DNA of 64,000 nucleotides, from contig NZ_VJZK01000005.1 of the NCBI RefSeq assembly GCF_007109225.1, forward strand, positions 89,449 through 153,448, given 5' to 3'. Of the stretch, positions 18,801 through 28,452 are shown piece after piece; positions within the stretch are counted from its first letter, which is position 1; each line of letters begins with the position of its first letter. Source of the stretch: Flavobacterium sp. GT3R68 (GTDB lineage Bacteria; Bacteroidota; Bacteroidia; Flavobacteriales; Flavobacteriaceae). Below the pieces are notes generated by a model. That model was not told where the DNA came from, did no database searches, and saw nothing but the letters and a program-made list of their open reading frames with translations. A program made the translations under genes and the position numbers.

Positions 18801-18897
18801 GGAGCAAAAAAGCAGTGTTTGTTTGGTGATCCTTTTCCCGCTGTCCTTTGCAATCCGCCCAAAAAAGTGCGGGATTTCCACTTCCATCGGGGCTAAT
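18801..18897. repeat. Interspersed hairpin repeat, copy A
   Basis: The segment from ggagc to ggctaat shares conserved blocks with 56621-56764: a CCGCTGTCC-TTGCAA-type block and a TTTCCACTTCCATC-GGGCTAAT block. The interior contains an imperfect hairpin (aatccgcc with gcgggatt). It lies between ftsZ and the yqeY-like gene and encodes nothing credible. It looks like a diverged member of the GC-richer intergenic repeats seen in Flavobacterium genomes. Confidence 0.65.
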
Positions 18898-18968
18898 AGA
18901 CAAATGTTTGGAGTGTTTTTGAGTTGGTTACAGCTCCACTAAAATTTAATAATTAAAGAACAACATAT

Positions 18969-19418
18969 ATGAGTTTATCTGTAAACATAATGGACGAGAT
19001 CAAAACGGCCATGAGAGCTAAAGATACCATTGCCCTTGAAGCATTGCGCGCCATTAAATCGGAATTGCTTTTAGCACAGACGTCAACAGGATCTAAGGAA
19101 GAAATATCCGAAGATGAGGAAATTAAATTATTGCAAAAACTGGTGAAGATGCGTAAGGACAGTGCCCGTATTTTTACCGAGCAAAATCGTCCGGATCTCG
19201 CTGAACCGGAATTGGCGCAGATTGCTGTCATTGAAAAATTCCTGCCTGCCCAGCTTTCTGAAGAAGAAGTGGAAGCAATTATTGCCAAAATCATTGCAGA
19301 TACCGGAGCTTCCGGAATCGCTTCAATGGGGAAGGTAATGGGATTGGCATCTGCACAATTGGGCGGTACAGCAGAAGGAAAAACAATTTCCTCCATCGTT
19401 AAAAAACTTTTAGTATAA
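18969..19418 (+). CDS. GatB/YqeY domain protein
   Basis: A 149-residue soluble protein that matches the stand-alone YqeY family: N-terminal IKTAMRAKDTIALEALRAIKSE, central RKDSARIFTEQNRPDLAEPE, and C-terminal MGKVMGLASAQLGGTAEGK. The family resembles the tail domain of GatB of the tRNA amidotransferase, but a stand-alone function is not proven. A TACCTTCG box (one mismatch to TAnnTTTG) at 18766-18773 may be its promoter. A tRNA-Arg gene follows 39 bases downstream on the same strand. Confidence 0.9.
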   Translation: MSLSVNIMDEIKTAMRAKDTIALEALRAIKSELLLAQTSTGSKEEISEDEEIKLLQKLVKMRKDSARIFTEQNRPDLAEPELAQIAVIEKFLPAQLSEEEVEAIIAKIIADTGASGIASMGKVMGLASAQLGGTAEGKTISSIVKKLLV

Positions 19419-19457
19419 TATATTTGCGGGATTTCATACCTTTGAAACCCACAAAAA

Positions 19458-19531
19458 GGCTGCGTAGTTCAACTGGATAGAATATCAGATTTCGGCTCTG
19501 AGGGTTGGGGGTTCGAATCCCTTCGCGGTCA
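19458..19531 (+). tRNA. tRNA-Arg (anticodon TCG)
   Basis: A 74-nt cloverleaf: acceptor GGCTGCG with CGCGGTC, D stem GTTC/GAAT, anticodon stem TCAGA/TCTGA with loop TTTCGGC (anticodon TCG, reading CGA), T stem GGGGG/CCCTT with loop TTCGAAT, discriminator A, no encoded CCA. Several pairs are G-U wobbles (two in the acceptor, two in the T stem, one in the D stem), which is more than usual. Confidence 0.92.
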
Positions 19532-19535
19532 CAAT

Positions 19536-19568
19536 AAAAAATCTCAAGATTGCTCTTGGGATTTTTTT
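19536..19568 (+). terminator. Terminator after tRNA-Arg
   Basis: Stem aaaaatctcaaga / tcttgggattttt with an 8-T run, starting 5 bases after the tRNA. Confidence 0.8.
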
Positions 19569-19647
19569 TATGTCCAAAAGAGCAAAAAGAAACCACTTCT
19601 AGATATGGTGTTTATGAAATCAGTATTTTAGCTGAAAATATTCATTT

Positions 19648-22600
19648 ATGAGAATTCCTACTCTTCTGTTTTTTGTATTTTTATTTTGTCAAACATCGTA
19701 TGCTGATATTGATGAAAATTTGGCGCCTCCCACGTCAGTAAATATAGCTTACAATACTCCTTTCTGTCAATCTGACGGCGTCCAAAATGTTACTATCACA
19801 GGAACAGGAAATTATATTGGGGGTGTGTACACATCCATGATGGGACTGGTTATCAATGCAGCAACCGGTGCCATTACGCCAAGTGTGAGTTCGCCAGGAT
19901 GGTATGTAGTAACTTATACTATTCCCGCAAATGGTACCGATCCTACGATGGTGGTTAGTACAGCCGTTACAATTAACGCGTCGCCTTCCTTATTGCAGCC
20001 ACCATCATATCAAACTTGCGATGCTGACGGAGACGGGTTTGCCGCTTTCTACTTGGATTCTTTAATTCCTATGATAAATGCAGAACCAAATACAGTCGTT
20101 ACATTTTATGAAACTGCAACAGAGGCGCAAAATGGATTTAATAATTTGATGAGTCCGTATCATACTATTATTCCTTTTTTTCAAACTCTTTATGTCAGAG
20201 TACAAAATACTATATCAGGATGTTTTAGAATTACCACTCTTGACTTGATTGTACATCCGTCACCGGTTATGCCATCAATACCGGATTTAGTAAAATGTGA
20301 TGCCGACAGCAACACGCAAAATGGTTTGACCTCGTTTGACTTAACACTTCAAAATCCATTTATATTAGGAGCGCAATCCGGATCAACCGGTTATAGTATT
20401 CAATATTACACCTCGTTGTCCAATGCTCAAGCTCAGGCAGCACCTGTAGCCGCCCCAAATAATTTTATGAATACTACCAATCCACAGACAATATGGGTCG
20501 GTATCAATGATGATGTTAATGCTTGTTTCAGCATTGGAAGTTTTCAGTTGACGGTCGGTACCCCGTTAGCCCTGACAACGCCATCTCCTTTATCATTATG
20601 TGATGACGGTCCGCAAACTCCGGTACCCACAAGAGTATTTGATTTAACGGTAAAAAATAATGAGATAACACAAAACTTACCGGGCTACACGGTTACCTAT
20701 TATCCTAGTTATGCCGATGCTTTAGGTGGAACTAATGCAATTGCTACACCAACTACCTATATCAATTTATTCAATGCACAAACAATAGGGGTAAAGGTCA
20801 CAGCTCCGTCAGGATGTTTCAGCTTCACGACTTTAACTATCCGTGTATTGCCATTGCCCACACCGCTTTCTCCAGCAGCATTAGTTATGTGTGACGATGT
20901 TAATAACGGAAACGGAACAGAAATGTTTGATTTGACACAAAATGAAGGTTATATTGGAAATGGTGGTCCTTATACTTTTGAATATTATCCCACCCTAGCT
21001 AATGCGGAGTCTCAAACTAATCAAATTACAACACCAACTTCATTTGAAATGGGAACCGGCGTAATTTACATTCGTGTGATGAATAATCAATTGGACTACT
21101 CCGGTGCAAATTGTTATGCTTTAGTGCAGCAATCAGTGACTGTGAATCCATTACCGGTTGTAACAGCGCCAGCGCTATTCGCAGTTTGTGATAGCGACGG
21201 GGATGGAATTGCTGCTTTCGATTTAACCACAGTAATTCCGGGTATACTAAATGGACCTACAAATACGGTAATTACATTTCATTTAACTTCAATCGATGCA
21301 CAGAATGGGACTAATCCATTACCGAATAGTTATACTAATATCTCAAATCCACAAGATATTTATGCGCGGGTTGTGAACCTAATTACAGGCTGTGTAAACA
21401 CAAGGGGAATTGTTACGTTGCAAGTGGCATCAGGAGCCACGGCAACAGCACCAATGCCATTGTATACTTGTGACGATGAGAATAATACTCCTAATGGAAT
21501 ATATACCTTTGATTTAACACTATTAAATGCAGATGTATTAAATGGGCAAAATCCGGGTTTATTTACAGTTTCGTATTTTTCTACTCAAGCAGATGCTATA
21601 AGGGGAACTAACGCAATAGCAAATCCAAATTCCTATATAACAGGAACGAGAACGGTATGGATTGCAGTCACCAATGTAGTCACCCTGTGCAGGTCTGACA
21701 TTACCTCGATATCGATAACCGTGTATCCATTAGCAGAACCAACGATTACATCAAGCACCGACGGGAACGCTATCTGTGTGGAGTGGGGATCAAATGTGAT
21801 GCTAAGCGGTTTAACCTTAATTAGCGGGATCGCTAATCCGGATTATACGTTCCAATGGTATTTAAATGGGGTGCCTCTCCCAGGAGCTACAAATGCTACA
21901 TTAGATGCCTTAGTGCCTGGAGTTTATGAAGTCGTGGCTACAAATCCAGAGGGATGTTCGTCGTATATATCTAATGGATTTGAAGTAATACAATCAGGAC
22001 CACCAGTGATGGTTTCTTATGTCACGGGTGACCAAAATATTTTAGTACATATTGTTGGATATGGTGTTTACTACTATCAGTTGGATAATGGTCCTATTTT
22101 GGATAATGGGGGTGTTTTTGAAAATGTCAGTTTGGGCTTGCATACTGTTAGTGTATACGATGTCCAAGGTTCTTGCGGCATCTTAACGATAGCAAATATT
22201 GATGTATATAACACTCCTGCGCCTGTGGGGGATTCAGTTCAAATTTTCAGTGCGGGGCAAACTTTAGCGGATTTAGCAGTTACTGGAAGTGCTATTCAAT
22301 GGTATGCTGCAGCAAGTGGCGGAGTAGCTTTGCCTAATACTGCCGTTTTGGAAAATGGAATGACGTATTATGCCAGCCAGACTATTGACGCACATGAAAG
22401 TTCCGACAGATTAAGCATAACGGTGCAGCTTTCCGACGTAACCTATTTTCCAAATCCGGCAACCAATTCGCTGAAAATTAACTCGGTAGAAAAAATACAA
22501 ACGATTACGCTGTACAATACTTTAGGATTGGAAGTCTACAGACAAAACTTCAATGATTTCAGTTCCGAAATTGAAATTTCATCGTTACTTTCAGGAACTT

Positions 22601-22659
22601 ATTTTGTAAAAGTGGAGTCGGTAAACAAACAAAAGGTTTTCAAAATCATTAAAAAATAA
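19648..22659 (+). CDS. Type IX-secreted repeat protein with C-terminal sorting domain
   Basis: A 1003-residue exported protein. Residues 1-19 form a signal peptide ending near TSYA. Six repeats of 93-102 residues follow, each opening with a C-D-x-D/D-D motif and then FDL or similar, starting at about residues 122, 215, 317, 413, 512 and 606. An Ig-like segment (ICVEWGSNVMLSGL) lies near residue 710. The last ~70 residues (YFPNPATNSLKI through GTYFVKVES) are a type A sorting domain, which directs export by the type IX system whose core genes gldKLMN lie 26 kb away. The function is unknown; the build suggests a surface adhesin-like protein. Other frames show no enzymatic domain. Confidence 0.9.
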   Translation: MRIPTLLFFVFLFCQTSYADIDENLAPPTSVNIAYNTPFCQSDGVQNVTITGTGNYIGGVYTSMMGLVINAATGAITPSVSSPGWYVVTYTIPANGTDPTMVVSTAVTINASPSLLQPPSYQTCDADGDGFAAFYLDSLIPMINAEPNTVVTFYETATEAQNGFNNLMSPYHTIIPFFQTLYVRVQNTISGCFRITTLDLIVHPSPVMPSIPDLVKCDADSNTQNGLTSFDLTLQNPFILGAQSGSTGYSIQYYTSLSNAQAQAAPVAAPNNFMNTTNPQTIWVGINDDVNACFSIGSFQLTVGTPLALTTPSPLSLCDDGPQTPVPTRVFDLTVKNNEITQNLPGYTVTYYPSYADALGGTNAIATPTTYINLFNAQTIGVKVTAPSGCFSFTTLTIRVLPLPTPLSPAALVMCDDVNNGNGTEMFDLTQNEGYIGNGGPYTFEYYPTLANAESQTNQITTPTSFEMGTGVIYIRVMNNQLDYSGANCYALVQQSVTVNPLPVVTAPALFAVCDSDGDGIAAFDLTTVIPGILNGPTNTVITFHLTSIDAQNGTNPLPNSYTNISNPQDIYARVVNLITGCVNTRGIVTLQVASGATATAPMPLYTCDDENNTPNGIYTFDLTLLNADVLNGQNPGLFTVSYFSTQADAIRGTNAIANPNSYITGTRTVWIAVTNVVTLCRSDITSISITVYPLAEPTITSSTDGNAICVEWGSNVMLSGLTLISGIANPDYTFQWYLNGVPLPGATNATLDALVPGVYEVVATNPEGCSSYISNGFEVIQSGPPVMVSYVTGDQNILVHIVGYGVYYYQLDNGPILDNGGVFENVSLGLHTVSVYDVQGSCGILTIANIDVYNTPAPVGDSVQIFSAGQTLADLAVTGSAIQWYAAASGGVALPNTAVLENGMTYYASQTIDAHESSDRLSITVQLSDVTYFPNPATNSLKINSVEKIQTITLYNTLGLEVYRQNFNDFSSEIEISSLLSGTYFVKVESVNKQKVFKIIKK

Positions 22660-22690
22660 TAGTTAAAAGCCATTTCAATCTGATGATTAA

Positions 22691-23494
22691 ATGAATATTG
22701 GTCAAATTTTATTGCTTGTCATTGCCCTTCTTCTGGTGATCTTGTGGTTGTTCAGGGTAATAATTGAGCCCACCTATGTCTATATTTTCAAAAAGCCACT
22801 TTATATCCATTGGTATCCTTTTCCCAAAAATCTAAGTTTTGACCAAAGGCAAATCCTGGAGAAGGAATTTGTTTTCTATCAAAAGCTGTCGGAAAAGCGA
22901 AAAAAATATTTTGAGTATCGTGTAGCTTCGTTTATTCATAGATACCAATTTGATGGTAAGGCTCATTTTATTGTCACCGATCACACCAAGATACTAATTG
23001 CTGCTCCGGCGGTAATGCTGACCTTTGGAATGCGACGGTATCTGATTGATGTTTTTGACACCATCATTATCTATCCCAAAGTTTATTTTTCGACTATTAC
23101 ACAGGAGTTTCACAAAGGAGAGTTCAATCCAAGACTGAAAACCCTGGTCTTTTCTTGGGAAGACTTCCAGCAGGGTTTTCAACTGGAGGCCGACAATCTT
23201 AACTTGGGATTGCACGAATTTGCTCATGCGTTGCATTTCCATGGACTAAAAGGACGTGACCAGAGCAGTATCGTTTTTTCCGATGGATATGTTAATATAA
23301 AAGAGTATTTGGTGCGCCCAAATGTACTCAAGCTCTTAGTAGCTTCCAATTATTTTCGGATTTATGCCTACACCAACCAAATGGAGTTTCTGGCTGTAAT
23401 ATTGGAGCATTTCTTTGAAACTCCGCAGGTGTTTAAAAAAGAATTACCTGAACTTTTCGAAAAAGTGCGCATGATGATTAATTTTAATGAATAA
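22691..23494 (+). CDS. MtfA-like zinc-dependent peptidase (M90 family)
   Basis: A 267-residue protein with an N-terminal membrane helix (about residues 4-24) and a cytosolic-type domain containing the zinc motif HEFAHALHFHG (HExxH, near residue 176) and a downstream EFLAVILEHFFETP block that supplies the third ligand in this family. MtfA of E. coli is soluble and lacks the N-terminal helix, so this one is probably membrane-anchored. It starts 31 bases after the repeat protein; a shared transcript is possible. The substrate is unknown. Confidence 0.85.
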   Translation: MNIGQILLLVIALLLVILWLFRVIIEPTYVYIFKKPLYIHWYPFPKNLSFDQRQILEKEFVFYQKLSEKRKKYFEYRVASFIHRYQFDGKAHFIVTDHTKILIAAPAVMLTFGMRRYLIDVFDTIIIYPKVYFSTITQEFHKGEFNPRLKTLVFSWEDFQQGFQLEADNLNLGLHEFAHALHFHGLKGRDQSSIVFSDGYVNIKEYLVRPNVLKLLVASNYFRIYAYTNQMEFLAVILEHFFETPQVFKKELPELFEKVRMMINFNE

Positions 23495-23576
23495 ATAACT
23501 GAGCTGTTACGATTTAAGACCCAAGTTTTTTGTAATTTTACTATGAATAAATTGCTCATAATCAAAGTATTACAAT

Positions 23577-23996
23577 ATGAAACAGCATGTCCCAGTCGCT
23601 TCGATTATGTCTACGAACGTGGTCAAGCTCAATTTGTCAGATGATTTGACGAAAGCAGAAATACTCTTCAAAAAAAACCACATACGGCACATTCCTGTTG
23701 TCGAGGGAGATCGGATTATTGGGATGCTCAGTTTGACCGATTTGCTCCGCATCAGTTTTGTGGACGCTGTGGATGATGATGAATCTGATGTGGATACAAC
23801 GGTATATAATATATTTACCATTGAACAGGTGATGGCTAAAAAGCTGGTGACAGTGAGCCCTCAGACTACAATTAAGGAAACTGCCCAGATTCTGGCTGCA
23901 AGAGAATTTCATGCGTTGCCGGTTTGTGACGGGGATTTATTAGTAGGGATTGTTACAACAACCGATTTGATTCGATATCTGATTGATCAATATTGA
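23577..23996 (+). CDS. CBS domain pair protein
   Basis: A 139-residue protein composed of two CBS domains (residues about 4-60 and 78-136), with the typical RHIPVVEGDRIIGMLSLTDLL and HALPVCDGDLLVGIVTTTDLI ends. Such pairs bind adenosine nucleotides and sense energy or redox state. No effector domain is attached and the partner is unknown. It is read convergently toward rpe, with a shared terminator-like hairpin between. Confidence 0.9.
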   Translation: MKQHVPVASIMSTNVVKLNLSDDLTKAEILFKKNHIRHIPVVEGDRIIGMLSLTDLLRISFVDAVDDDESDVDTTVYNIFTIEQVMAKKLVTVSPQTTIKETAQILAAREFHALPVCDGDLLVGIVTTTDLIRYLIDQY

Positions 23997-24002
23997 TACA
24001 AT

Positions 24003-24034
24003 ATAAAAGGCTCCTTTTACAGAGCCCTTATTGT
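24003..24034. terminator. Possible bidirectional terminator between CBS gene and rpe
   Basis: ggctc (24009-24013) and gagcc (24022-24026) form a short stem flanked by A and T runs, lying between two convergent genes. The stem is short, so activity is uncertain. Confidence 0.5.
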
Positions 24035-24035
24035 T

Positions 24036-24698
24036 TTAGAATGTAGTCAACTTCTTCAGGTCCGCAATGGTTTGCGTTGGATTTTGAGCTTTAAAAACAA
24101 AATTCCCTGCCACCAATACATCTGCTCCCGCTTCCACTAATTCCTTTGCATTTTTATCGGTTACACCTCCGTCGATTTCGATAATTGTAGAGGCACCATT
24201 TCGGGTAATCATTGTCTTTAATTCCTTTATTTTCTTATAGGTATTTTCGATAAAGGATTGTCCCCCAAATCCTGGATTCACACTCATTATACATACCAAA
24301 TCGATATCTTTTATCAGGTCTTCCAAAAGACTGACGTTCGTATGAGGATTTAATACCACTCCGGCTTGCATTCCTTCGGCTTTTATGGCCTGTAAGGTGC
24401 GGTGCAAATGGTTGCATGCTTCATAATGAACAGATAAAATATTGGCGCCTAAATCGGCGAATGTTTTGATATATCTGTCCGGATCGACAATCATTAAGTG
24501 GACATCGATAGTTTTCTTAGCATGTTTGTTGATGGCTTCCAAAACAGGCATTCCAAAGGAAATATTAGGGACAAAAACGCCATCCATAATATCAATATGA
24601 AACCAATCGGCCTCGCTGTTGTTGATCATTTCGATATCGCGCTGAAGATTGGCGAAATCGGCTGCCAGCACTGAGGGTGCTATAATTGTATTCTTCAT
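24036..24698 (-). CDS. rpe: Ribulose-phosphate 3-epimerase
   Basis: A TIM-barrel enzyme interconverting ribulose-5-phosphate and xylulose-5-phosphate in the pentose phosphate pathway. Signatures are APSVLAADFANL at the N-terminus, HIDIMDGVFVPNISFG, VNPGFGGQSF and EIDGGV. The reading frame extends to 24722, but a TAnnTTTG box at 24720-24727 overlaps that start, so the ATG at 24698 (MKNTIIAPS) is preferred, giving 220 residues, normal for the family. Confidence 0.96.
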   Translation of the reverse strand: MKNTIIAPSVLAADFANLQRDIEMINNSEADWFHIDIMDGVFVPNISFGMPVLEAINKHAKKTIDVHLMIVDPDRYIKTFADLGANILSVHYEACNHLHRTLQAIKAEGMQAGVVLNPHTNVSLLEDLIKDIDLVCIMSVNPGFGGQSFIENTYKKIKELKTMITRNGASTIIEIDGGVTDKNAKELVEAGADVLVAGNFVFKAQNPTQTIADLKKLTTF

Positions 24699-24719
24699 TG
24701 TGTAGTTGTGTTGTTTATG

Positions 24720-24727
24720 CAAAAGTA
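24720..24727 (-). promoter_or_regulatory. Bacteroidota -7 box for rpe
   Basis: The minus strand reads TACTTTTG (TAnnTTTG), 21 bases before the ATG at 24698. It settles the choice of start codon. Confidence 0.7.
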
Positions 24728-24819
24728 GGTTATTCGGAAGAATTGTTGATTTATTTATTTTGAAAAATTTGAAAGCGCATTTGGAAAGTGAATGTCGTGG
24801 GTTCTACAGATTGTTTGCG

Positions 24820-24960
24820 TGAGGGATTGCAGCGGCATCCTCTTAGCGGAGCGAAGAGATACAGCGCAGAGCCCGACCCGGAGTTTTCGGAGGGTCACGC
24901 CCAAAGAAAATTGATGAGATTGCTTCGTCTCTCGCAATGACAAAAAACAGAATTCCGGAC
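24820..24960. repeat. Intergenic hairpin repeat region, copy C
   Basis: The 405-bp gap between rpe and rpoD holds no gene. It contains a GC-richer hairpin (tcctctt - agcggagcg - aagagat, 24838-24860) flanked by agcggca and acagcgcagagcccgaccc, followed by a segment rich in short repeats (ccggag, ttcggag, tcgtctctcgcaatgac). The layout resembles the repeats at 18801 and 56621 in the opposite orientation, but the similarity is weaker. Translated frames here are low-complexity and have no homolog character. Confidence 0.55.
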
Positions 24961-25050
24961 CCGAGCCTGAAAGGCGAACAGAGCGAAGCTAAATCAGCCG
25001 GAGTTACACCAGCAATCAAAAACATTTTTTGGGTAATGACTAAAAAACAA

Positions 25051-25077
25051 AACTCCGGTAATCAGCCGGAGTTTCAA
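25051..25077 (-). terminator. Hairpin downstream of rpoD
   Basis: A perfect 8-bp stem (aactccgg/ccggagtt, 25051-25058 and 25066-25073) with an A-rich flank that becomes a T-rich tail on the minus strand, 55 bases past the rpoD stop. Confidence 0.65.
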
Positions 25078-25128
25078 TCATCAATCAAAAAACGAACAGT
25101 TGTGAAACTGTTGTTGCGGTCATTAGGA

Positions 25129-25992
25129 TTACCCTAAATATGTTTTTAAAATTTTACTTCTAGAAGTATGTTTCAATCTGCGGATTGCTTTTTCTTTAAT
25201 CTGACGAACGCGTTCACGGGTCAGGTCAAAAGTTTCTCCGATTTCTTCCAGTGTCATTGGATGCTGATCGCCCAAACCAAAGTACAAACGAACGACATCA
25301 GCCTCACGAGGTGTCAATGTTTCCAAAGAACGCTCGATTTCGGTACGTAATGACTCGTGGATCAGCTCACGGTCCGGATTTGGAGATTCCCCTGAACGCA
25401 AAACGTCATAAAGGTTAGAATCTTCTCCTTCCACAAGTGGCGCATCCATAGATAAGTGACGTCCGGAGTTTTTCATGCTCTCTTTAACGTCATTTACCGT
25501 CATATCCAGTTCTTTTGCAATTTCCTCAGCAGAAGGTGGTCTTTCATTGGATTGTTCCAACAAAGCATACATTTTGTTGATTTTATTGATAGAACCAATT
25601 TTATTTAAAGGCAAACGAACAATACGTGACTGTTCTGCCAAAGCCTGCAATATCGATTGACGAATCCACCATACAGCATAAGAAATGAACTTGAAACCAC
25701 GGGTTTCGTCAAAACGCTGCGCTGCTTTAATCAGGCCTAAATTTCCTTCATTGATCAAATCGGGAAGGGTAAGTCCTTGGTTCTGGTATTGTTTTGCAAC
25801 TGAAACCACAAAACGCAAATTCGCTTTTGTTAATTTCTCTAATGCTTTTTGGTCTCCAGCCTTAATCTTTTGAGCCAACTCTACCTCTTCATCGGCGGTA
25901 ATAAGGTCCACTTTTCCAATTTCCTGTAGGTATTTGTCTAATGAAGCAGTTTCACGGTTAGTTACCTGCTTGGTGATTTTAAGTTGTCTCAT
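25129..25992 (-). CDS. rpoD: Primary RNA polymerase sigma factor RpoD/SigA
   Basis: A 287-residue sigma-70 of group 1, lacking region 1.1 as is normal for Bacteroidota. Region 1.2 ([14 protein letters not shown]) is followed by region 2 with [12 protein letters not shown] and the DNA-melting [22 protein letters not shown], region 3, and region 4 with [27 protein letters not shown]. It directs recognition of the TAnnTTTG-type promoters found throughout this window. The ATG is preceded by aaggag at 8 bases' distance, a rare Shine-Dalgarno-like site here. No exact promoter box is seen; TATTTTCG upstream has one mismatch. Confidence 0.97.
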   Translation of the reverse strand: MRQLKITKQVTNRETASLDKYLQEIGKVDLITADEEVELAQKIKAGDQKALEKLTKANLRFVVSVAKQYQNQGLTLPDLINEGNLGLIKAAQRFDETRGFKFISYAVWWIRQSILQALAEQSRIVRLPLNKIGSINKINKMYALLEQSNERPPSAEEIAKELDMTVNDVKESMKNSGRHLSMDAPLVEGEDSNLYDVLRSGESPNPDRELIHESLRTEIERSLETLTPREADVVRLYFGLGDQHPMTLEEIGETFDLTRERVRQIKEKAIRRLKHTSRSKILKTYLG

Positions 25993-26086
25993 GTTTTTGT
26001 CTCCTTAATTTAAGTGTACAAGTAGTTATACGTAAGTAGTGAACAAAAAGTTACATAAGTTACGAAAATATTTTTAAATTGTAAAC

Positions 26087-26122
26087 AAAAACCCCGCTTC
26101 AAATGAATGAAACGGGGTTTTC
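26087..26122 (-). terminator. Terminator after pnp
   Basis: Stem aaaaccccg / cggggtttt, 9 bp, with flanking A/T runs, lies 33 bases past the pnp stop and before the rpoD promoter region. Confidence 0.88.
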
Positions 26123-26154
26123 TATAAATAAACCTTTAGTAAACTAAGATCTGA

Positions 26155-28308
26155 TTACTCTCTTCTTTCCTCACGGACAGGTCTTGCTTCCTCGCGCGGA
26201 GGTCTTGGCAAAAGTGCTTTTCTTGACACTTTTTCTTTTCTTGTCTTCGGATCCATACCTAAGTATTTCACTTGGAACATGTCGCCCATTTTTACAACAT
26301 CAGAAACATTTTCTGTGCGTTCCCATGCCAATTCAGATACGTGAAGCAAAACTTCATTTCCTGGTGCAGCCTGATATTCTACTACCGCTCCAAAGTCAAG
26401 CATTTTAATTACTTTAACGTCGTATGCATCGCCAATAACCGGTTTGAAAGTCAATGAGTCGATTTTACGCAATACTGCTTCAATTCCGTCCGGATCAGTT
26501 CCAAGGATTTCAACAACACCCTGCTCATCCACTTCGTTGATTACGATGGTAGTTCCGGTTGCTTTTTGCAATTCCTGAATTACTTTTCCACCAGGTCCGA
26601 TTAACGCACCAATAAATTGACCAGGAATAGTTACCTTGATAATTTTCGGAGCATATTTCTTAACTGTTGCTTTTGGCGCTGCTAGTGTCTCGGTTATTTT
26701 TCCAAGGATATGCAAACGACCATCACGAGCCTGCGCTAACGCTGCTTCCATAATGTTATAAGCCAATCCTTCAATTTTGATGTCCATCTGACAGGCAGTA
26801 ATTCCGTCAGCCGTTCCTGTTACTTTAAAGTCCATATCCCCTAAGTGATCTTCGTCACCTAAAATATCAGACAATACAGCAAATCTATCGCCATCAGTTA
26901 TTAATCCCATTGCAATTCCTGAAACTGGTTTGATCATTTGAACCCCAGCATCCATTAAAGCTAATGTTCCGGCACAAACCGTTGCCATTGAAGACGAACC
27001 GTTAGATTCCAATACTTCCGAAACAATACGGATGGTGTATGGATTTTCAGCAGGAATCATGTTTTTCAAAGCACGTTGTGCTAAGTTTCCGTGACCTACT
27101 TCTCTTCTTGAAGTTCCTCTAAGAGGTTTAGCTTCCCCGGTTGAGAAAGGAGGGAAGTTATAGTGAAGGTAGAATTTTTCTTCTCCTTGTTCGCTTGGTG
27201 AGTCAATTTGGTTGGCTTCTCTTGAAGTACCCAAAGTTACTGTAGCCAATGCTTGTGTTTCACCACGTGTAAATAATGCAGAACCGTGTACTGAAGGTAA
27301 ATAATCTACCTCACACCAGATAGGTCTGATTTCTGTGGTTTTTCTTCCGTCAAGACGTGTTCCTAAATCCAAAGTTACGTTACGAACTGCTTCTTTGTTG
27401 GCTTTATAGAAATATTTAGAAACTAAATCTCCGTCAGCTGCCAATTCTTCTTCTGTAAATAACGCTTTTACTTCTTCTTTTACTTCAGCAAATTGTGCTG
27501 TTCTTTCTTGTTTCGCTGTACCTTGTTTGGCAATAGCGTAACATTTATCATACGCTGCTGCTTTTACTTTTGCAAAAATAGCTTCGTCTACTTTTTCCTG
27601 CTCGTAAGTTCTAACCTCTTTTTTGCCAAAAGCGGCTACTAGTCTTTCCTGTGCAGCAATTTGAATTTTGATAGCTTCGTGAGCAAATTTAATGGCTTCC
27701 ACCATTTCATGCTCTGAAATTTCTTTCATCTCACCTTCCACCATAGCGATCGAATCTTTAGAAGCACCGATCATCATATCAATATCTGATAATGCTAATT
27801 GTGTTCTGCTTGGGTTGATGATGAATTTTCCGTCAACACGTGCAACTCGTGCTTCAGAAATCAAAGTCGCGAAAGGAATGTCAGACAAAGCCAAAGCTGC
27901 CGAAGCTGCTAATCCTGCTAATGCATCTGGCATAACTTCTTCGTCATGTGACATTAATTGAATCATCACTTGCGTTTCTGCGTGATAATCATCTGGGAAA
28001 AGCGGACGTAAAACACGGTCTACTAATCTCATTGTCAAAACTTCGCTGTCGCTTGGTCTTGCTTCTCTTTTGAAAAATCCACCAGGAAAACGTCCTGCTG
28101 CTGCAAATTTTTCACGGTAATCTACCGTCAATGGTAAGAAGTCCACCGGGCTTGCTTTTCTGGCAGATACAACAGTTGCAAGCAACATCGCATCCCCCAT
28201 CCGTACTACTACTGAACCGTCGGCTTGTTTTGCCAATTTACCGGTCTCGATTGAGATGCTTCTGCCATCTCCTAAATCGATAATTTCTTGTGAAACTTTT
28301 GGAATCAT
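26155..28308 (-). CDS. pnp: Polynucleotide phosphorylase
   Basis: A 3'-5' phosphorolytic exoribonuclease of mRNA decay. Two RNase PH domains ([20 protein letters not shown] in the first, [17 protein letters not shown] in the second) flank an all-helical domain. They are followed by a KH domain ([12 protein letters not shown], near residue 570) and an S1 domain ending in a basic, Pro/Arg tail. The frame opens at 28332, but the family begins at [15 protein letters not shown], so 28308 is chosen (717 residues). It sits downstream of rpsO, the classic rpsO-pnp order. Confidence 0.97.
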   Translation of the reverse strand: MIPKVSQEIIDLGDGRSISIETGKLAKQADGSVVVRMGDAMLLATVVSARKASPVDFLPLTVDYREKFAAAGRFPGGFFKREARPSDSEVLTMRLVDRVLRPLFPDDYHAETQVMIQLMSHDEEVMPDALAGLAASAALALSDIPFATLISEARVARVDGKFIINPSRTQLALSDIDMMIGASKDSIAMVEGEMKEISEHEMVEAIKFAHEAIKIQIAAQERLVAAFGKKEVRTYEQEKVDEAIFAKVKAAAYDKCYAIAKQGTAKQERTAQFAEVKEEVKALFTEEELAADGDLVSKYFYKANKEAVRNVTLDLGTRLDGRKTTEIRPIWCEVDYLPSVHGSALFTRGETQALATVTLGTSREANQIDSPSEQGEEKFYLHYNFPPFSTGEAKPLRGTSRREVGHGNLAQRALKNMIPAENPYTIRIVSEVLESNGSSSMATVCAGTLALMDAGVQMIKPVSGIAMGLITDGDRFAVLSDILGDEDHLGDMDFKVTGTADGITACQMDIKIEGLAYNIMEAALAQARDGRLHILGKITETLAAPKATVKKYAPKIIKVTIPGQFIGALIGPGGKVIQELQKATGTTIVINEVDEQGVVEILGTDPDGIEAVLRKIDSLTFKPVIGDAYDVKVIKMLDFGAVVEYQAAPGNEVLLHVSELAWERTENVSDVVKMGDMFQVKYLGMDPKTRKEKVSRKALLPRPPREEARPVREERRE

Positions 28309-28426
28309 AAATTTTTCTTTGTGATTAAACAATGGGTTCTAGTTGTGTTGTAGTTGTTGTGTAGTTATGTGCCTAAAACCCAATGAAAAACCAAACTTTT
28401 TCTGCAATATATAAAAACAAAAAGAG

Positions 28427-28450
28427 GCGCGTGTGCACCTCTTTTTTATT
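28427..28450 (-). terminator. Terminator or processing hairpin after rpsO
   Basis: Stem aaagaggcgc / gcacctcttt with one mismatch, followed by a T-rich tail on the minus strand. No clear promoter box was found between it and pnp, so pnp may depend on read-through from rpsO. Confidence 0.65.
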
Positions 28451-28452
28451 GA

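Noticed and set aside
18742..18942. 66-codon frame on the plus strand after ftsZ
   Set aside because: It crosses the ftsZ terminator and the hairpin repeat; no homolog character. A product of repeat sequence.
24755..25137. Several 60-70-codon frames on both strands between rpe and rpoD
   Set aside because: They read through GC-richer repeat sequence, overlap each other on both strands and have no protein-like composition.
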